Position numbers and translations under genes: made by a program. Shown piece after piece: positions 46,109-54,595 of a stretch of 64,000 bases of DNA. This DNA is from IMCC2047 sp041395865 (GTDB lineage: Bacteria; Pseudomonadota; Gammaproteobacteria; Pseudomonadales; IMCC2047): contig JAWKZQ010000003.1 in NCBI GenBank assembly GCA_041395865.1, positions 186,001 to 250,000 on the forward strand. Reading direction: 5' to 3'. The notes under the pieces were generated by a model, which saw only the letters and a program-made list of their open reading frames with translations, made no database searches and was not told the origin of the DNA. Positions within the stretch are counted from its first letter, which is position 1. Each line of letters starts with the position of its first letter.

Positions 46109-48331
46109 ATGAAGAATGTGCTTCAGGAATTAACACGTATCGTGCAAGGCGCAGCGCTTGTTGAGCCGCCGCATGCGCAGGTTGAATTTATTGTCTCATC
46201 GATCAGCCAGGCCATCGGCATCGATGTCTGCAGCCTTTACCGGATTGAAAGCAATGGCGATTTGCTATTAGTAGCCAGCTACGGCCTTGGCAACCAGGGC
46301 GAGGTGGTGGTTCCTGCCGGTAAGGGATTGGTTGGCGCTGTCGTTAAGGACCGCCACCCGGTTAATGTCGCAAACGTGTCCAACCAGGCTGCTTTCTATC
46401 CCGTTGAAGCCTCCAACGAACAGCGCCTGAAAAGCTTTTGCGGCGTACCCATGGTAAAGCATGGCGAGGTGATCGGCGTGCTGGTTGTCCAGAGCACCAA
46501 GGCGCGTCGTCTCAGCAAGGATAAAGAAGCATTCCTGGCAACTTTAGCGCTGCAATTGGCGTTGTTGCTCCCAGCTATCGCCGATAACCCGGATTTGCCG
46601 AGTAACAGGCCAATCAAAGGCGTTAGAGGCGCGGTAGGCGCGGGCATTGGCCAGGCACGTTTTATGACGACAGCGGGACTTGCCAATGTCGTCGATGCGC
46701 CCAGTGTCGATATCGCCGCCGATATTGCGCGTTGGCATGAGCTGTTGAACCAGGTTAAAGCAGAGATTGCCGCTGAGCAGGCCCACTTAAGCAAAGAGCT
46801 TGCTGAACAGGTGTCGAGCATTTTTGATGCCTATCAGATGCTGCTGGCCGATCCCGCCCTTTCGCAGCACGTCGAAGCCGAAATAAAAGCAGGGCACTGG
46901 CTGCCAAGCGCTTTAAAAATCAGCATTCACTTTTTTGCCGATATTTTCCGCAATATGGAGGACCCTTACCTCAAGGCGCGTTACGAGGATATCCTGCACC
47001 TGGGCGAAAAGCTGCTCCAGGCTTGGCGGGGCGGGACAAAGCAGAACGATCTTGTTGATCAAAACGAACCGATTGTGCTGATTGGCACACAGGTCAGTAT
47101 TTCGGATATTGCTCAAATCCCGGTATCCCAGTTGGCAGGGATTGTCTGTTTCGAAGGTGGGGGGCTGTCCCATACCGCGGTGGTTGCCAACGCGCTCGGT
47201 ATTCCTGCGGTCATGGGGGTCGGCGCCCTAAAAGGCGTGAGCAATGGCGATACCCTGATTGTGGATGGGAATGAAGCTCAGGTCATCATCAGCCCGTCAG
47301 CGTTGTTGTTAAACGAGTACCAGAAATCGATTGCCAGGGAACTCAAGCTCAACGATGAGCTGCAAACCCTGAAAGACAAACCTGCAGAAACACGTGACGG
47401 TCAAAGGGTGCGCCTGCTCGCGAATACGGGGCTTCTGTCGGATATTACTCCAGGCCTGAAAAGCGGCGCGGAAGGCATCGGGCTCTACCGGACCGAACTA
47501 ACCTTTATGGCGCGTGACAGTTTTCCCAGCGAAGATGAACAGGTGCAAGTTTACCGGCAGGTGTTCGAGGCTTATCCCGGCAAGCCGATTTATATGCGAA
47601 CACTCGACATCGGCGGCGATAAACAGCTTGCCTATTATCCGATTCAGAATGAGGAAAACCCGGCACTGGGCTGGCGTGGGCTGCGTTTCTGTATCGATAA
47701 CATTCAGCTTTTAATGACCCAGGTGAGGGCCATGATCAGGGCATCCGTAGGCAGTGAAAGCCTGCATATTCTATTACCCATGGTTTCCGCCACCAGCCAG
47801 ATAGATACGTTTCACGCCCTATTGAATGATGCCTGCCAGCAACTGCGTACCGAGGGCTACGAGTTTGCAAGGCCGAAAATAGGCATCATGGTCGAAGTCC
47901 CCGCAGTGATTTCCCAACTGCCGTTCTGGCAGCATAAACTTGATTTTGTCTCTGTGGGCTCCAACGACCTGAGTCAGTACCTGCTTGCCATAGACCGCAA
48001 TAATGTCCGTGTTGCCGGATTATTCGATCATTTGCATCCGGCCATATTGCATGAACTCCAGCGTGCCGTAAGCAGAGCCATGAACTGTAAGCTGCCGCTG
48101 AGTGTCTGCGGTGAAATGGCGTCGGACCCTGCCTCTGTCGTGCTCTTGCTGGCTATGGGGGTACGCACGCTGAGCATGAGCGCTGCGCGGTTGCCCCGCA
48201 TAAAACGTGTCATACGCTCGTTGGAGATCACGCAGGCTAAACAGTTGCTCGATGAAGCGATGCAACTCGATGATGCAAAGGCAATCAGGCAACTGGTTTT
48301 AGGGCGAATGGCAGCAGCAGGTATCGAGTAA
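46109..48331 (+). CDS. ptsP: PtsP, phosphoenolpyruvate-protein phosphotransferase (enzyme I-Ntr)
   Basis: The 740-residue protein joins an N-terminal GAF domain (about 10-165) to a full PTS enzyme I. The phosphorylated histidine is H355 in GGGLSHTAVVANALGIPAVMG. The PEP-binding barrel contains GIGLYRTELTFM, LDIGGDKQLAYYP and the catalytic cysteine C667 in SVCGEMASDP. It starts the nitrogen PTS, passing phosphate to NPr and IIA-Ntr, and is controlled through GAF by nitrogen metabolites in E. coli. It diverges from tamA and stands alone here. Confidence 0.94.
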   Translation: MKNVLQELTRIVQGAALVEPPHAQVEFIVSSISQAIGIDVCSLYRIESNGDLLLVASYGLGNQGEVVVPAGKGLVGAVVKDRHPVNVANVSNQAAFYPVEASNEQRLKSFCGVPMVKHGEVIGVLVVQSTKARRLSKDKEAFLATLALQLALLLPAIADNPDLPSNRPIKGVRGAVGAGIGQARFMTTAGLANVVDAPSVDIAADIARWHELLNQVKAEIAAEQAHLSKELAEQVSSIFDAYQMLLADPALSQHVEAEIKAGHWLPSALKISIHFFADIFRNMEDPYLKARYEDILHLGEKLLQAWRGGTKQNDLVDQNEPIVLIGTQVSISDIAQIPVSQLAGIVCFEGGGLSHTAVVANALGIPAVMGVGALKGVSNGDTLIVDGNEAQVIISPSALLLNEYQKSIARELKLNDELQTLKDKPAETRDGQRVRLLANTGLLSDITPGLKSGAEGIGLYRTELTFMARDSFPSEDEQVQVYRQVFEAYPGKPIYMRTLDIGGDKQLAYYPIQNEENPALGWRGLRFCIDNIQLLMTQVRAMIRASVGSESLHILLPMVSATSQIDTFHALLNDACQQLRTEGYEFARPKIGIMVEVPAVISQLPFWQHKLDFVSVGSNDLSQYLLAIDRNNVRVAGLFDHLHPAILHELQRAVSRAMNCKLPLSVCGEMASDPASVVLLLAMGVRTLSMSAARLPRIKRVIRSLEITQAKQLLDEAMQLDDAKAIRQLVLGRMAAAGIE

Positions 48332-48869
48332 CCCTCTTCGTTCGACAGTTAGTTGAGCTGAATAAAGCACATGGTGTTTTTTCTGTAACATTTTGATATT
48401 TATTAAAAATAAAACTTTATTCCCGGTATCTGCGATGTGGAACCTAACCGGCCTTCCGATACCCTGTTTTTCAGTTTGGCGTGGCCCAGTGCCTGAAAAT
48501 AGTCCGTACCACTAATCCGGGGCAGGGTGACAGCCCCGGCTCCTCTATGAACCCGCCGGAATAGCTTTCTTTTTGAGCCCCGCAACAATGTAAGTTTCTG
48601 GGTGAGTAAACAGCTATTCCGCGACGACTCCATTCGTTGCTTTCTCCGGATTAGCCGTTTTCCTGCGTTGTATCGGGCACCGAAAATACAATCAACGTTA
48701 TATGAACGAAGTTATCTTAATGACCACGCTGTTGTTATTAAGACTTCATTAATGGGGTTGTTAAAATGAACTCGCTCAGACTTTTCTCTTATAAATCAAG
48801 CAATTATTTGTTGGCGCGAATTTTGTATCTCCAAACTTATGACGGATACAAACATAAGTTACGTTTACA
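48332..48869. other. Intergenic region of about 540 bases between ptsP and the nos island
   Basis: No convincing gene is visible; a 76-codon minus-strand frame (48403-48633) lacks a ribosome site. A strong hairpin CCGGGGC-N9-GCCCCGG lies at 48517-48539, and GGTATC/GATACC (48425-48430 / 48458-48463) closes another possible stem. These could belong to a structured RNA or a repeat. Immediately before the regulator gene is the inverted repeat listed separately. Confidence 0.45.
48834..48860. promoter_or_regulatory. Perfect inverted repeat at the start of the Crp/Fnr gene
   Basis: AACTTATG and CATAAGTT are separated by 11 bases and end nine bases before the ATG. The arrangement could be an autoregulatory operator or an mRNA hairpin that hides the start, since no Shine-Dalgarno sequence is visible. 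It is not an FNR-type site. Confidence 0.45.
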
Positions 48870-49658
48870 ATGTCGCAGCATAAAAAGGTTGGAGAGCGTG
48901 GTGATTCCATCAGTGGAGGAGTGAGCCTGTTATTACAGAAACAGGCCGATCTTTTCCAAGGACTTTCTTTGGAGAGAATAGAGCCCCTATTGTCCAGTTC
49001 CAGAATATGCTCCGTTGACCGCGGGGCGGTGATTATCAAACAGGGAGATACGGTAAAGTACTTATATTTACTCATTGAGGGAAGTGTTAGGTTGTATCGA
49101 ACAAATAGGACGGGCAAGGAGGTCTCTATTTCTATGCTAAAAGCAGGAGATACCTTTATGGAATCAGTGCTTTTCATGGATGGGCCTTCACCCGTCAGAG
49201 CCAAGGCGCTCAATGCCTGCAAGTTCTTTCTTGTGCCGGCTGCGACCTTAAGGCAACAGATTCGAAATGAAAGAAGTTTGGGAACCAATCTTCTTCGTAT
49301 TATCGCCCGACATTATCAGAATGCTATTCAGCAGATTGAGAGTGTCGCAACAAAGCCCCCACTTGATCGTCTCGGTTATTACCTTCTGAAGTTGTATATG
49401 GAGCAAAACCCGCATGGTCCCTATGTTGATCTGCTATTTCCAAAAACGAGTATTGCCAGTCACCTGGGGATGACCCCGGAAACCTTTTCACGGTCGATTA
49501 GAAAACTAAGGGCGCTTGGTATTGAGCTGGATTACAAGCGCATCCTGATACGGAAGGAAGAAGCACTTTGCCGTTTTTGTGATCAGGATATTGCAGCAAT
49601 CTGCCCGAAGAAAAAGCATCACAGGTGTTACGGACCTCTACTGGGAAGCAGGGACTAG
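48870..49658 (+). CDS. Crp/Fnr-family regulator of the nos island with a C-terminal Cys/His tail
   Basis: The 262-residue protein has a cyclic-nucleotide-type sensor domain (about 30-140; LYLLIEGSVRLYRTNRTGKEVSISMLKAGDTF), a dimer helix and a winged helix-turn-helix (about 165-232; TSIASHLGMTPETFSRSIRKLRALG). TPETFSR at the recognition helix resembles FNR/DNR proteins that read TTGA half-sites. It lacks the N-terminal cysteine cluster of FNR. Instead the tail carries C234, C237, C245, H250, H251 and C253, which could bind a metal or Fe-S cluster. It probably activates tatA-nosRZDFYL, the cytochrome c5 gene and perhaps narK, whose promoters carry FNR-like boxes. The start has a weak ribosome context. 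Confidence 0.8.
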   Translation: MSQHKKVGERGDSISGGVSLLLQKQADLFQGLSLERIEPLLSSSRICSVDRGAVIIKQGDTVKYLYLLIEGSVRLYRTNRTGKEVSISMLKAGDTFMESVLFMDGPSPVRAKALNACKFFLVPAATLRQQIRNERSLGTNLLRIIARHYQNAIQQIESVATKPPLDRLGYYLLKLYMEQNPHGPYVDLLFPKTSIASHLGMTPETFSRSIRKLRALGIELDYKRILIRKEEALCRFCDQDIAAICPKKKHHRCYGPLLGSRD

Positions 49659-49702
49659 GCCGGGAATTGCTCTCTGCGAAAGATTAGGCGAGTACTCTTT
49701 AC

Positions 49703-49716
49703 TAGATTTCAGTCAA
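49703..49716 (+). promoter_or_regulatory. FNR/DNR-like box of the tatA-nosR promoter
   Basis: TAGATTTCAGTCAA matches TTGAT-N4-ATCAA with two mismatches. Its centre lies 32 bases ahead of the centre of the TATACT -10 element, as in class II FNR promoters. Confidence 0.5.
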
Positions 49717-49738
49717 GTGGACGGCCCGATACGGTGGA

Positions 49739-49744
49739 TATACT
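49739..49744 (+). promoter_or_regulatory. -10 element of the tatA-nosR promoter
   Basis: TATACT (one mismatch to TATAAT) lies downstream of the FNR-like box and gives a start near 49751 with a 77-base leader. The leader contains the small hairpin GGTTCAACGAACC and the ribosome site of the TatA-like gene. Confidence 0.5.
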
Positions 49745-49827
49745 CAGCGGAGACCTCGAAATTCTCAAGGATTGAGCGTTGGTTCAACGAACCGTGAGGA
49801 ACCTAACGAAATAGGAGGTAAGAACGT

Positions 49828-49998
49828 ATGGGGTTGAGTGGCATTAGTATTTGGCAGCTATTAATTGTGTTGTTGATCATTATGCTGCTGTTCGGCACAA
49901 AAAAACTCCGCAGTTTGGGCTCCGATGTTGGCGGTGCAGTGAAGGGTTTTAACAAAGCACTAACCGGCAAGGGTGACGGTAAGGACCACGAAGTCTGA
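49828..49998 (+). CDS. tatE: TatA/TatE-like twin-arginine translocase subunit
   Basis: The 56-residue protein begins MGLSGISIWQLLIVLLIIML, a single membrane helix. The Phe-Gly hinge LFGTKKLRSLGSDVGGAVKGF and an amphipathic helix with a charged tail follow. That is the complete TatA signature. The ribosome site AGGAGGT is excellent. It sits between the regulator and nosR. NosZ carries a twin-arginine signal, and a tatE gene is also part of the nos cluster in Pseudomonas stutzeri, so a dedicated role in exporting folded NosZ is likely. Confidence 0.9.
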   Translation: MGLSGISIWQLLIVLLIIMLLFGTKKLRSLGSDVGGAVKGFNKALTGKGDGKDHEV

Positions 49999-50053
49999 AA
50001 TCGTCATGGTTTTATTCGGAAGATATCAATCGAGGAATAATGGGCCAAGTTAA

Positions 50054-52279
50054 ATGCTAATCAACACCCGCTATGTCGAGCAGCAGTGCGTAGAAAAATG
50101 CGAGTTCCGGTTCTTATATTTAGCGAACGCCTGCAAAATTTTTTCTAAGGTTGTACTGGCCTTCGCCTTATTGTTGGTATCGCAATTAAGTTGGGGCGTG
50201 CTGAACATCAGCGCGACCAAGACCTCCTTACCCATACTTCAATCCACATTTCCCGGCAAAAATATCGGCGTAAAAACCCAGGTCGGGGCTGAAAATCTTC
50301 CGGTCTGGACAATTCAAGATCAAGATCAAGTAGTTGCCTACGCTTTTGAAACAGCCGACATCGTTAGCATACCCGCCTATTCAGGCGCGCCCATAAACAT
50401 ACTGGTCATCATGGATGCCGAAGGCCGGTTTATTCATAGCGAAGTGCTGGAACATCATGAACCTATCCTGTTGGTAGGCATCCCCGAGCAAAAGCTGTTC
50501 GATTTCGTGAATCAATACACCGATAAAAAAGTAACCGATCGTATCAGGGTCGGCGCAGCCAATAAGGCGGAAGGTGTTATCAATGTCGATGCAATATCGG
50601 GCGCCACCGTGACGGTCATGGTCGTCAATGAAACGATCATGCGCGCTGCCAAAAAAGTAGGGCAAACGTTGGGCCTTCCCGGATTGGAGGCAAGCACAAT
50701 ACAGCCTCCCTCGACGATCAGGAAAGACGTTTTCAGGAAGGCCAACTGGTCTGAGCTTACAGGTGACGGCTCTATCAGGAAGATGGCGCTGACCCGTGAA
50801 CAGGTTAACCAGGCGTTTGTTGGTACGAAAGCCGAACATGCTGGCAATCCTGGAGCAGGGCAAAGAAAAGGGCATTTTATCGAGCTTTATTATGCCCCCC
50901 TGAATATCCCCACCATTGGACTGAACCTGTTAGGTGAAGAGCAGTTTGCCTGGCTACAAAGCGAGCTTCAGGAGGGGGATCAGGCAATCGTCGTGCTGGG
51001 TAACGGGCACTATTCGTTTAAAGGCAACGGCTTTGTTCGCGGCGGTATTTTTGACCGTATCCAGCTCCAGCAAAACGGTAAGATCATTAGCTTCCACGAT
51101 ACCGATTATTACCGTTTCCAGGATTTTGTCATTGATGGATATCCCGGCTTCAAAGAGACCGCCATTTTTATTATCCGCAGCCAGTATGAGTTTGATCACG
51201 GCACGCCCTGGGATTTGGAATTACTTGTACGCCGGCAAGTGGGCGCTCTTGATAGCGTCTTTACCAGTTTTTACGGCGAGTATACGACGCCAGAAGCGTA
51301 CATAGAGCGTCCTGCTGTGATCAGCCCTGATGAGGTTGATACTCAGCCGCTATGGGTTTCTGTTTGGAAGAATAAAATCTTTCAGATTTCTGTACTCAGC
51401 ATTAGTCTTGTCCTGCTGACAGCAATTATCTTCATGCAGGACTATCTGGTCCGTTATCCTCGCTTTCTTAATCACCTGCGTCACGTATTTTTAGCTTACA
51501 CCCTGTTCTTTATTGGCTGGTACACCCTGGGCCAATTATCGGTTGTCAATGTGTTTACCTTTGTCCACGCGTTAATGGGGGATTTTGAGTGGAAGTTGTT
51601 TTTGCTTGATCCCGTTATTTTTATCCTCTGGGGCTACGTTGCTGTGACGCTGCTGCTTTGGGGACGCGGTATTTTCTGTGGCTGGCTTTGTCCTTTTGGC
51701 GCGCTACAGGAACTGATTAATGTTCTAGCCAGAAAACTCAAAATCAGGCAATTCGAGCCGCCTTTTGGCCTTCATGAACGCCTTTGGGCCCTGAAATACA
51801 TCATTCTGCTCGGTTTATTTGCGATCTCCCTGGAATCCATTGCTGAAGCCGAAAAGTACGCAGAAATTGAGCCCTTCAAAACCACGATTATGCTGAAATT
51901 TCAGCGCGAGTGGGGGTATGTCTTTTATGCGGCTATCCTGTTGGTCATCTCAATATTTAACCGTAAGTTTTATTGCCGTTATCTTTGCCCGTTGGGTGCC
52001 GCACTGGCTATTCCCGCCAAAATACGCCTGTTCAACTGGTTAAAACGGCGCAAGGAATGCGGTCATCCATGCCGGATTTGCGCTAATGAGTGCGAAATCC
52101 AGGCGATCCACCCCGACGGCAGTATCAATGCCAACGAATGCCACTATTGCCTGGATTGCCAGATGACCTATTACAACGATCATAAATGCCCGCCGCTGAT
52201 ACAGAAGCGACGTAAGCGAGAGCGAACAGCCACAAAAGACAGGATTCAGGCGGTAGAGATAAGTCCTGTTGAGACTTAG
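50054..52279 (+). CDS. nosR: NosR, membrane flavo-iron-sulfur protein for N2O reduction
   Basis: This 741-residue protein has a signal sequence (about 28-48), a periplasmic FMN-binding domain with the flavinylation region DAISGATVTVMVVNETIMRAA (about 178-200), several membrane helices (from about 440) and NapH-type cysteine motifs GWLCPFGAL and CRYLCPLGAALA. The C-terminus has two cytoplasmic 4Fe-4S motifs, CGHPCRICANECEI and CHYCLDCQ. NosR supports nosZ expression and electron supply. The ATG has no close ribosome site. The six-codon frame MGQVKC, behind GAGGA, overlaps it, so translation may be coupled. Confidence 0.94.
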   Translation: MLINTRYVEQQCVEKCEFRFLYLANACKIFSKVVLAFALLLVSQLSWGVLNISATKTSLPILQSTFPGKNIGVKTQVGAENLPVWTIQDQDQVVAYAFETADIVSIPAYSGAPINILVIMDAEGRFIHSEVLEHHEPILLVGIPEQKLFDFVNQYTDKKVTDRIRVGAANKAEGVINVDAISGATVTVMVVNETIMRAAKKVGQTLGLPGLEASTIQPPSTIRKDVFRKANWSELTGDGSIRKMALTREQVNQAFVGTKAEHAGNPGAGQRKGHFIELYYAPLNIPTIGLNLLGEEQFAWLQSELQEGDQAIVVLGNGHYSFKGNGFVRGGIFDRIQLQQNGKIISFHDTDYYRFQDFVIDGYPGFKETAIFIIRSQYEFDHGTPWDLELLVRRQVGALDSVFTSFYGEYTTPEAYIERPAVISPDEVDTQPLWVSVWKNKIFQISVLSISLVLLTAIIFMQDYLVRYPRFLNHLRHVFLAYTLFFIGWYTLGQLSVVNVFTFVHALMGDFEWKLFLLDPVIFILWGYVAVTLLLWGRGIFCGWLCPFGALQELINVLARKLKIRQFEPPFGLHERLWALKYIILLGLFAISLESIAEAEKYAEIEPFKTTIMLKFQREWGYVFYAAILLVISIFNRKFYCRYLCPLGAALAIPAKIRLFNWLKRRKECGHPCRICANECEIQAIHPDGSINANECHYCLDCQMTYYNDHKCPPLIQKRRKRERTATKDRIQAVEISPVET

Positions 52280-52447
52280 GAAGAGGGTGAGTCAATAAAT
52301 TTAAAGATTTGGCGTTTAGTTAAATTTTGAAACGAACGGGGATTTGGCGCTCCCCCGCTTGATCGTGTGGTACAAGCCAAAACAGCCGCGATTCGGACTG
52401 GTATGCAACCCACTGGTACGGTTCTTTCAGAGATAGGAGTGCAAAAA

Positions 52448-54379
52448 ATGATCAATCAAGAAGACAAAAATTTACCCGCCGTTGACCCCGAGGATGGAAC
52501 GGTCAATGAACATGTCAAACTCAGCCGCAGGCTGTTTTTAGGTGGTTCTGCGGCCCTGATTGGCGCCGCAACGACTGGACTGGGAAGTGCTCTAACGTCA
52601 GCATCAGTTCAAGCTTCAGGCAACGAAAGCAAATCCAGTGGTAACCATGCGATCAATGTCGAACCTGGCGAGCTTGACGAATATTATGGCTTTTGGAGTG
52701 GAGGGCACTCTGGAGAAGTCCGTGTGCTTGGCTTGCCATCCATGCGAGAGCTGATGCGCATACCTGTATTTAATTTGGATTGTGCAACCGGCTGGGGACT
52801 GACCAATGAGTCCAAGGAAGTGCTGGGTTCAGACAACCCGTTTTTAGTCGGTGATTGTCACCACCCGCATATGAGCATGACCGATGGTCGTTACGACGGT
52901 AAGTACGTGTTCATCAACGATAAGGGGAACACCCGTGTCGCTCGCATTCGCTGCGATATTATGAAGACCGACAAAATTACCACCATACCCAATGTCCAGG
53001 CCATCCATGGTTTGCGTGTGCAAAAGGTACCGCATACCAAGTATGTTTTTTGTAATGCAGAGTTCCGCATTCCACATCCGAATAATGGCAAGTTAGCCAG
53101 CATGAATGACATTGAGGGGTATTACACGATGTTCAATGCGGTTGATGCTGAAACCATGAAAGTCGCCTTCCAGGTCATTGTGGACGGCAACCTCGATAAC
53201 TGTGATGCCGATTACACGGGTAAATATGCCTTCTCAACCTGTTACAACTCGGAAAATGCAGTCACGCTGGCCGGTAGTATGCGAAACGAGCGCGATCATG
53301 TGGTTATTTTCAATATCGAACGTATTGAGGCCGCTGTTAAAGCCGGAAAATTTACCACGCTTCCAGGCGCAGACGATGTGCCGGTTGTGGATGGTCGTAA
53401 AGGCAGCCAGCTTACCCGTTATGTTCCTGTACCTAAAAGCCCGCATGGTATGAACACGGCACCTGATGGACGTTATGCCGTTGCCAATGGCAAGCTATCT
53501 CCCACGGTTACCGTCCTGGATATGCATAAATTCGATGACTTGTTTGACGATAAGATCAAACCCAGGGATGTCGTGGCCGCTGAACCCGAACTGGGCCTGG
53601 GGCCTTTACACACAGCCTTTGATGGACGGGGTAATGCCTATACGACGCTCTTTATCGATAGCCAAATTGTTAAGTGGGACGTTGCTAAAGCCGTTGAGGC
53701 TTACCAGGGCAAGGAGGTCAATTACATAAAACAAAAGCTCGATGTTCAGTACCAGCCCGGCCACAACCATACAACGATGGGGGAAACTCGCGATGCCGAT
53801 GGCAAGTGGCTGATCTCCCTTTGTAAATTCTCCAAGGACCGTTTCCTGCCCGTCGGGCCGCTACACGCAGAAAATGACCAGTTAATCGACATTTCCGGCG
53901 ATGTGATGAAGCTCGTTCATGATGGGCCTACCTACGCAGAACCTCACGACTGCATGATTGTGCACCGAAGCAAAATGAAGACTGCGAAAATCTGGAAGCG
54001 GGATGATCCTTTCTTTGCTAAAACGGTAGAAATGGCGAAAAAAGATGGTGTTAACCTGGAAACGGATAACAAAGTGATTCGTGACGGAAAGAAAGTCCGG
54101 GTTTATATGACGTCTGCCGCTCCTAACTACGGTATGAACGAATTCAGTGTGAAGCTGGGCGATGAAGTTACCGTTGTTGTGACGAACCTGGACAGAATTG
54201 AAGATGTCACCCATGGTTTCTGCGTGGTCAATCACGGCGTGCAGATGGAAATCAGCCCGCAGGCCACGGCATCTGTAACCTTTATTGCCGACAAACCGGG
54301 TGTGCAATGGTATTACTGCAACTGGTTCTGCCACGCGCTGCATATGGAAATGCGCGGCCGCATGCTCGTTGAAGCCTGA
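52448..54379 (+). CDS. nosZ: Nitrous-oxide reductase NosZ, clade I
   Basis: The 643-residue copper enzyme reduces N2O to N2 in the periplasm. A twin-arginine signal SRRLFLGGSAALIG (about 21-34) marks the Tat-dependent clade I type. CuZ histidines are visible in DCHHPHMS (136-143) and in later motifs (KSPHGMNTAPD, GLGPLHTAFDG, PGHNHTTMGE, YAEPHDC). The cupredoxin end holds the CuA site CNWFCHALHMEMRGR with the distant His in DVTHGFCVVNHG. The ATG follows AGGAG; a longer frame reads upstream without a ribosome site. Confidence 0.97.
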   Translation: MINQEDKNLPAVDPEDGTVNEHVKLSRRLFLGGSAALIGAATTGLGSALTSASVQASGNESKSSGNHAINVEPGELDEYYGFWSGGHSGEVRVLGLPSMRELMRIPVFNLDCATGWGLTNESKEVLGSDNPFLVGDCHHPHMSMTDGRYDGKYVFINDKGNTRVARIRCDIMKTDKITTIPNVQAIHGLRVQKVPHTKYVFCNAEFRIPHPNNGKLASMNDIEGYYTMFNAVDAETMKVAFQVIVDGNLDNCDADYTGKYAFSTCYNSENAVTLAGSMRNERDHVVIFNIERIEAAVKAGKFTTLPGADDVPVVDGRKGSQLTRYVPVPKSPHGMNTAPDGRYAVANGKLSPTVTVLDMHKFDDLFDDKIKPRDVVAAEPELGLGPLHTAFDGRGNAYTTLFIDSQIVKWDVAKAVEAYQGKEVNYIKQKLDVQYQPGHNHTTMGETRDADGKWLISLCKFSKDRFLPVGPLHAENDQLIDISGDVMKLVHDGPTYAEPHDCMIVHRSKMKTAKIWKRDDPFFAKTVEMAKKDGVNLETDNKVIRDGKKVRVYMTSAAPNYGMNEFSVKLGDEVTVVVTNLDRIEDVTHGFCVVNHGVQMEISPQATASVTFIADKPGVQWYYCNWFCHALHMEMRGRMLVEA

Positions 54380-54386
54380 TGGTAAC

Positions 54387-54419
54387 CCTGCCTTTGCACT
54401 GAGCAGGTGCGAAGGCAGG
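54387..54419 (+). terminator. Intercistronic hairpin between nosZ and nosD
   Basis: A 13-bp stem CCTGCCTTTGCAC/GTGCGAAGGCAGG (one G-U pair) encloses a 7-base loop and has no T run. It probably stabilises the nosZ transcript or weakens read-through into nosDFYL, giving more NosZ than maturation factors. Confidence 0.6.
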
Positions 54420-54595
54420 AGTACCGAAATACCGAATCCGCGTATATCGCACCCTGAGTCTCATTCATTATCCCGAGCTTTACGCGTACAGGTCGATAAC
54501 TGGGTTAAGCTCTGTAAAGAACCGATTAAATTGCATGAGGCGTGAATTTTGATTTTTGACGTTACCAAAGCAATAAACTTGCGAGTGAGCGTTGT

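Noticed and set aside
48403..48633. 76-codon minus-strand frame in the gap before the nos island
   Set aside because: No ribosome site or membrane/signal features, and it overlaps two strong hairpins; I treat the region as non-coding.
48442..49807. ACCTAAC sequences at 48442 and 49801 resembling integron attC core sites
   Set aside because: Each is single, without the paired core and stem of an attC site, and no integrase is nearby.
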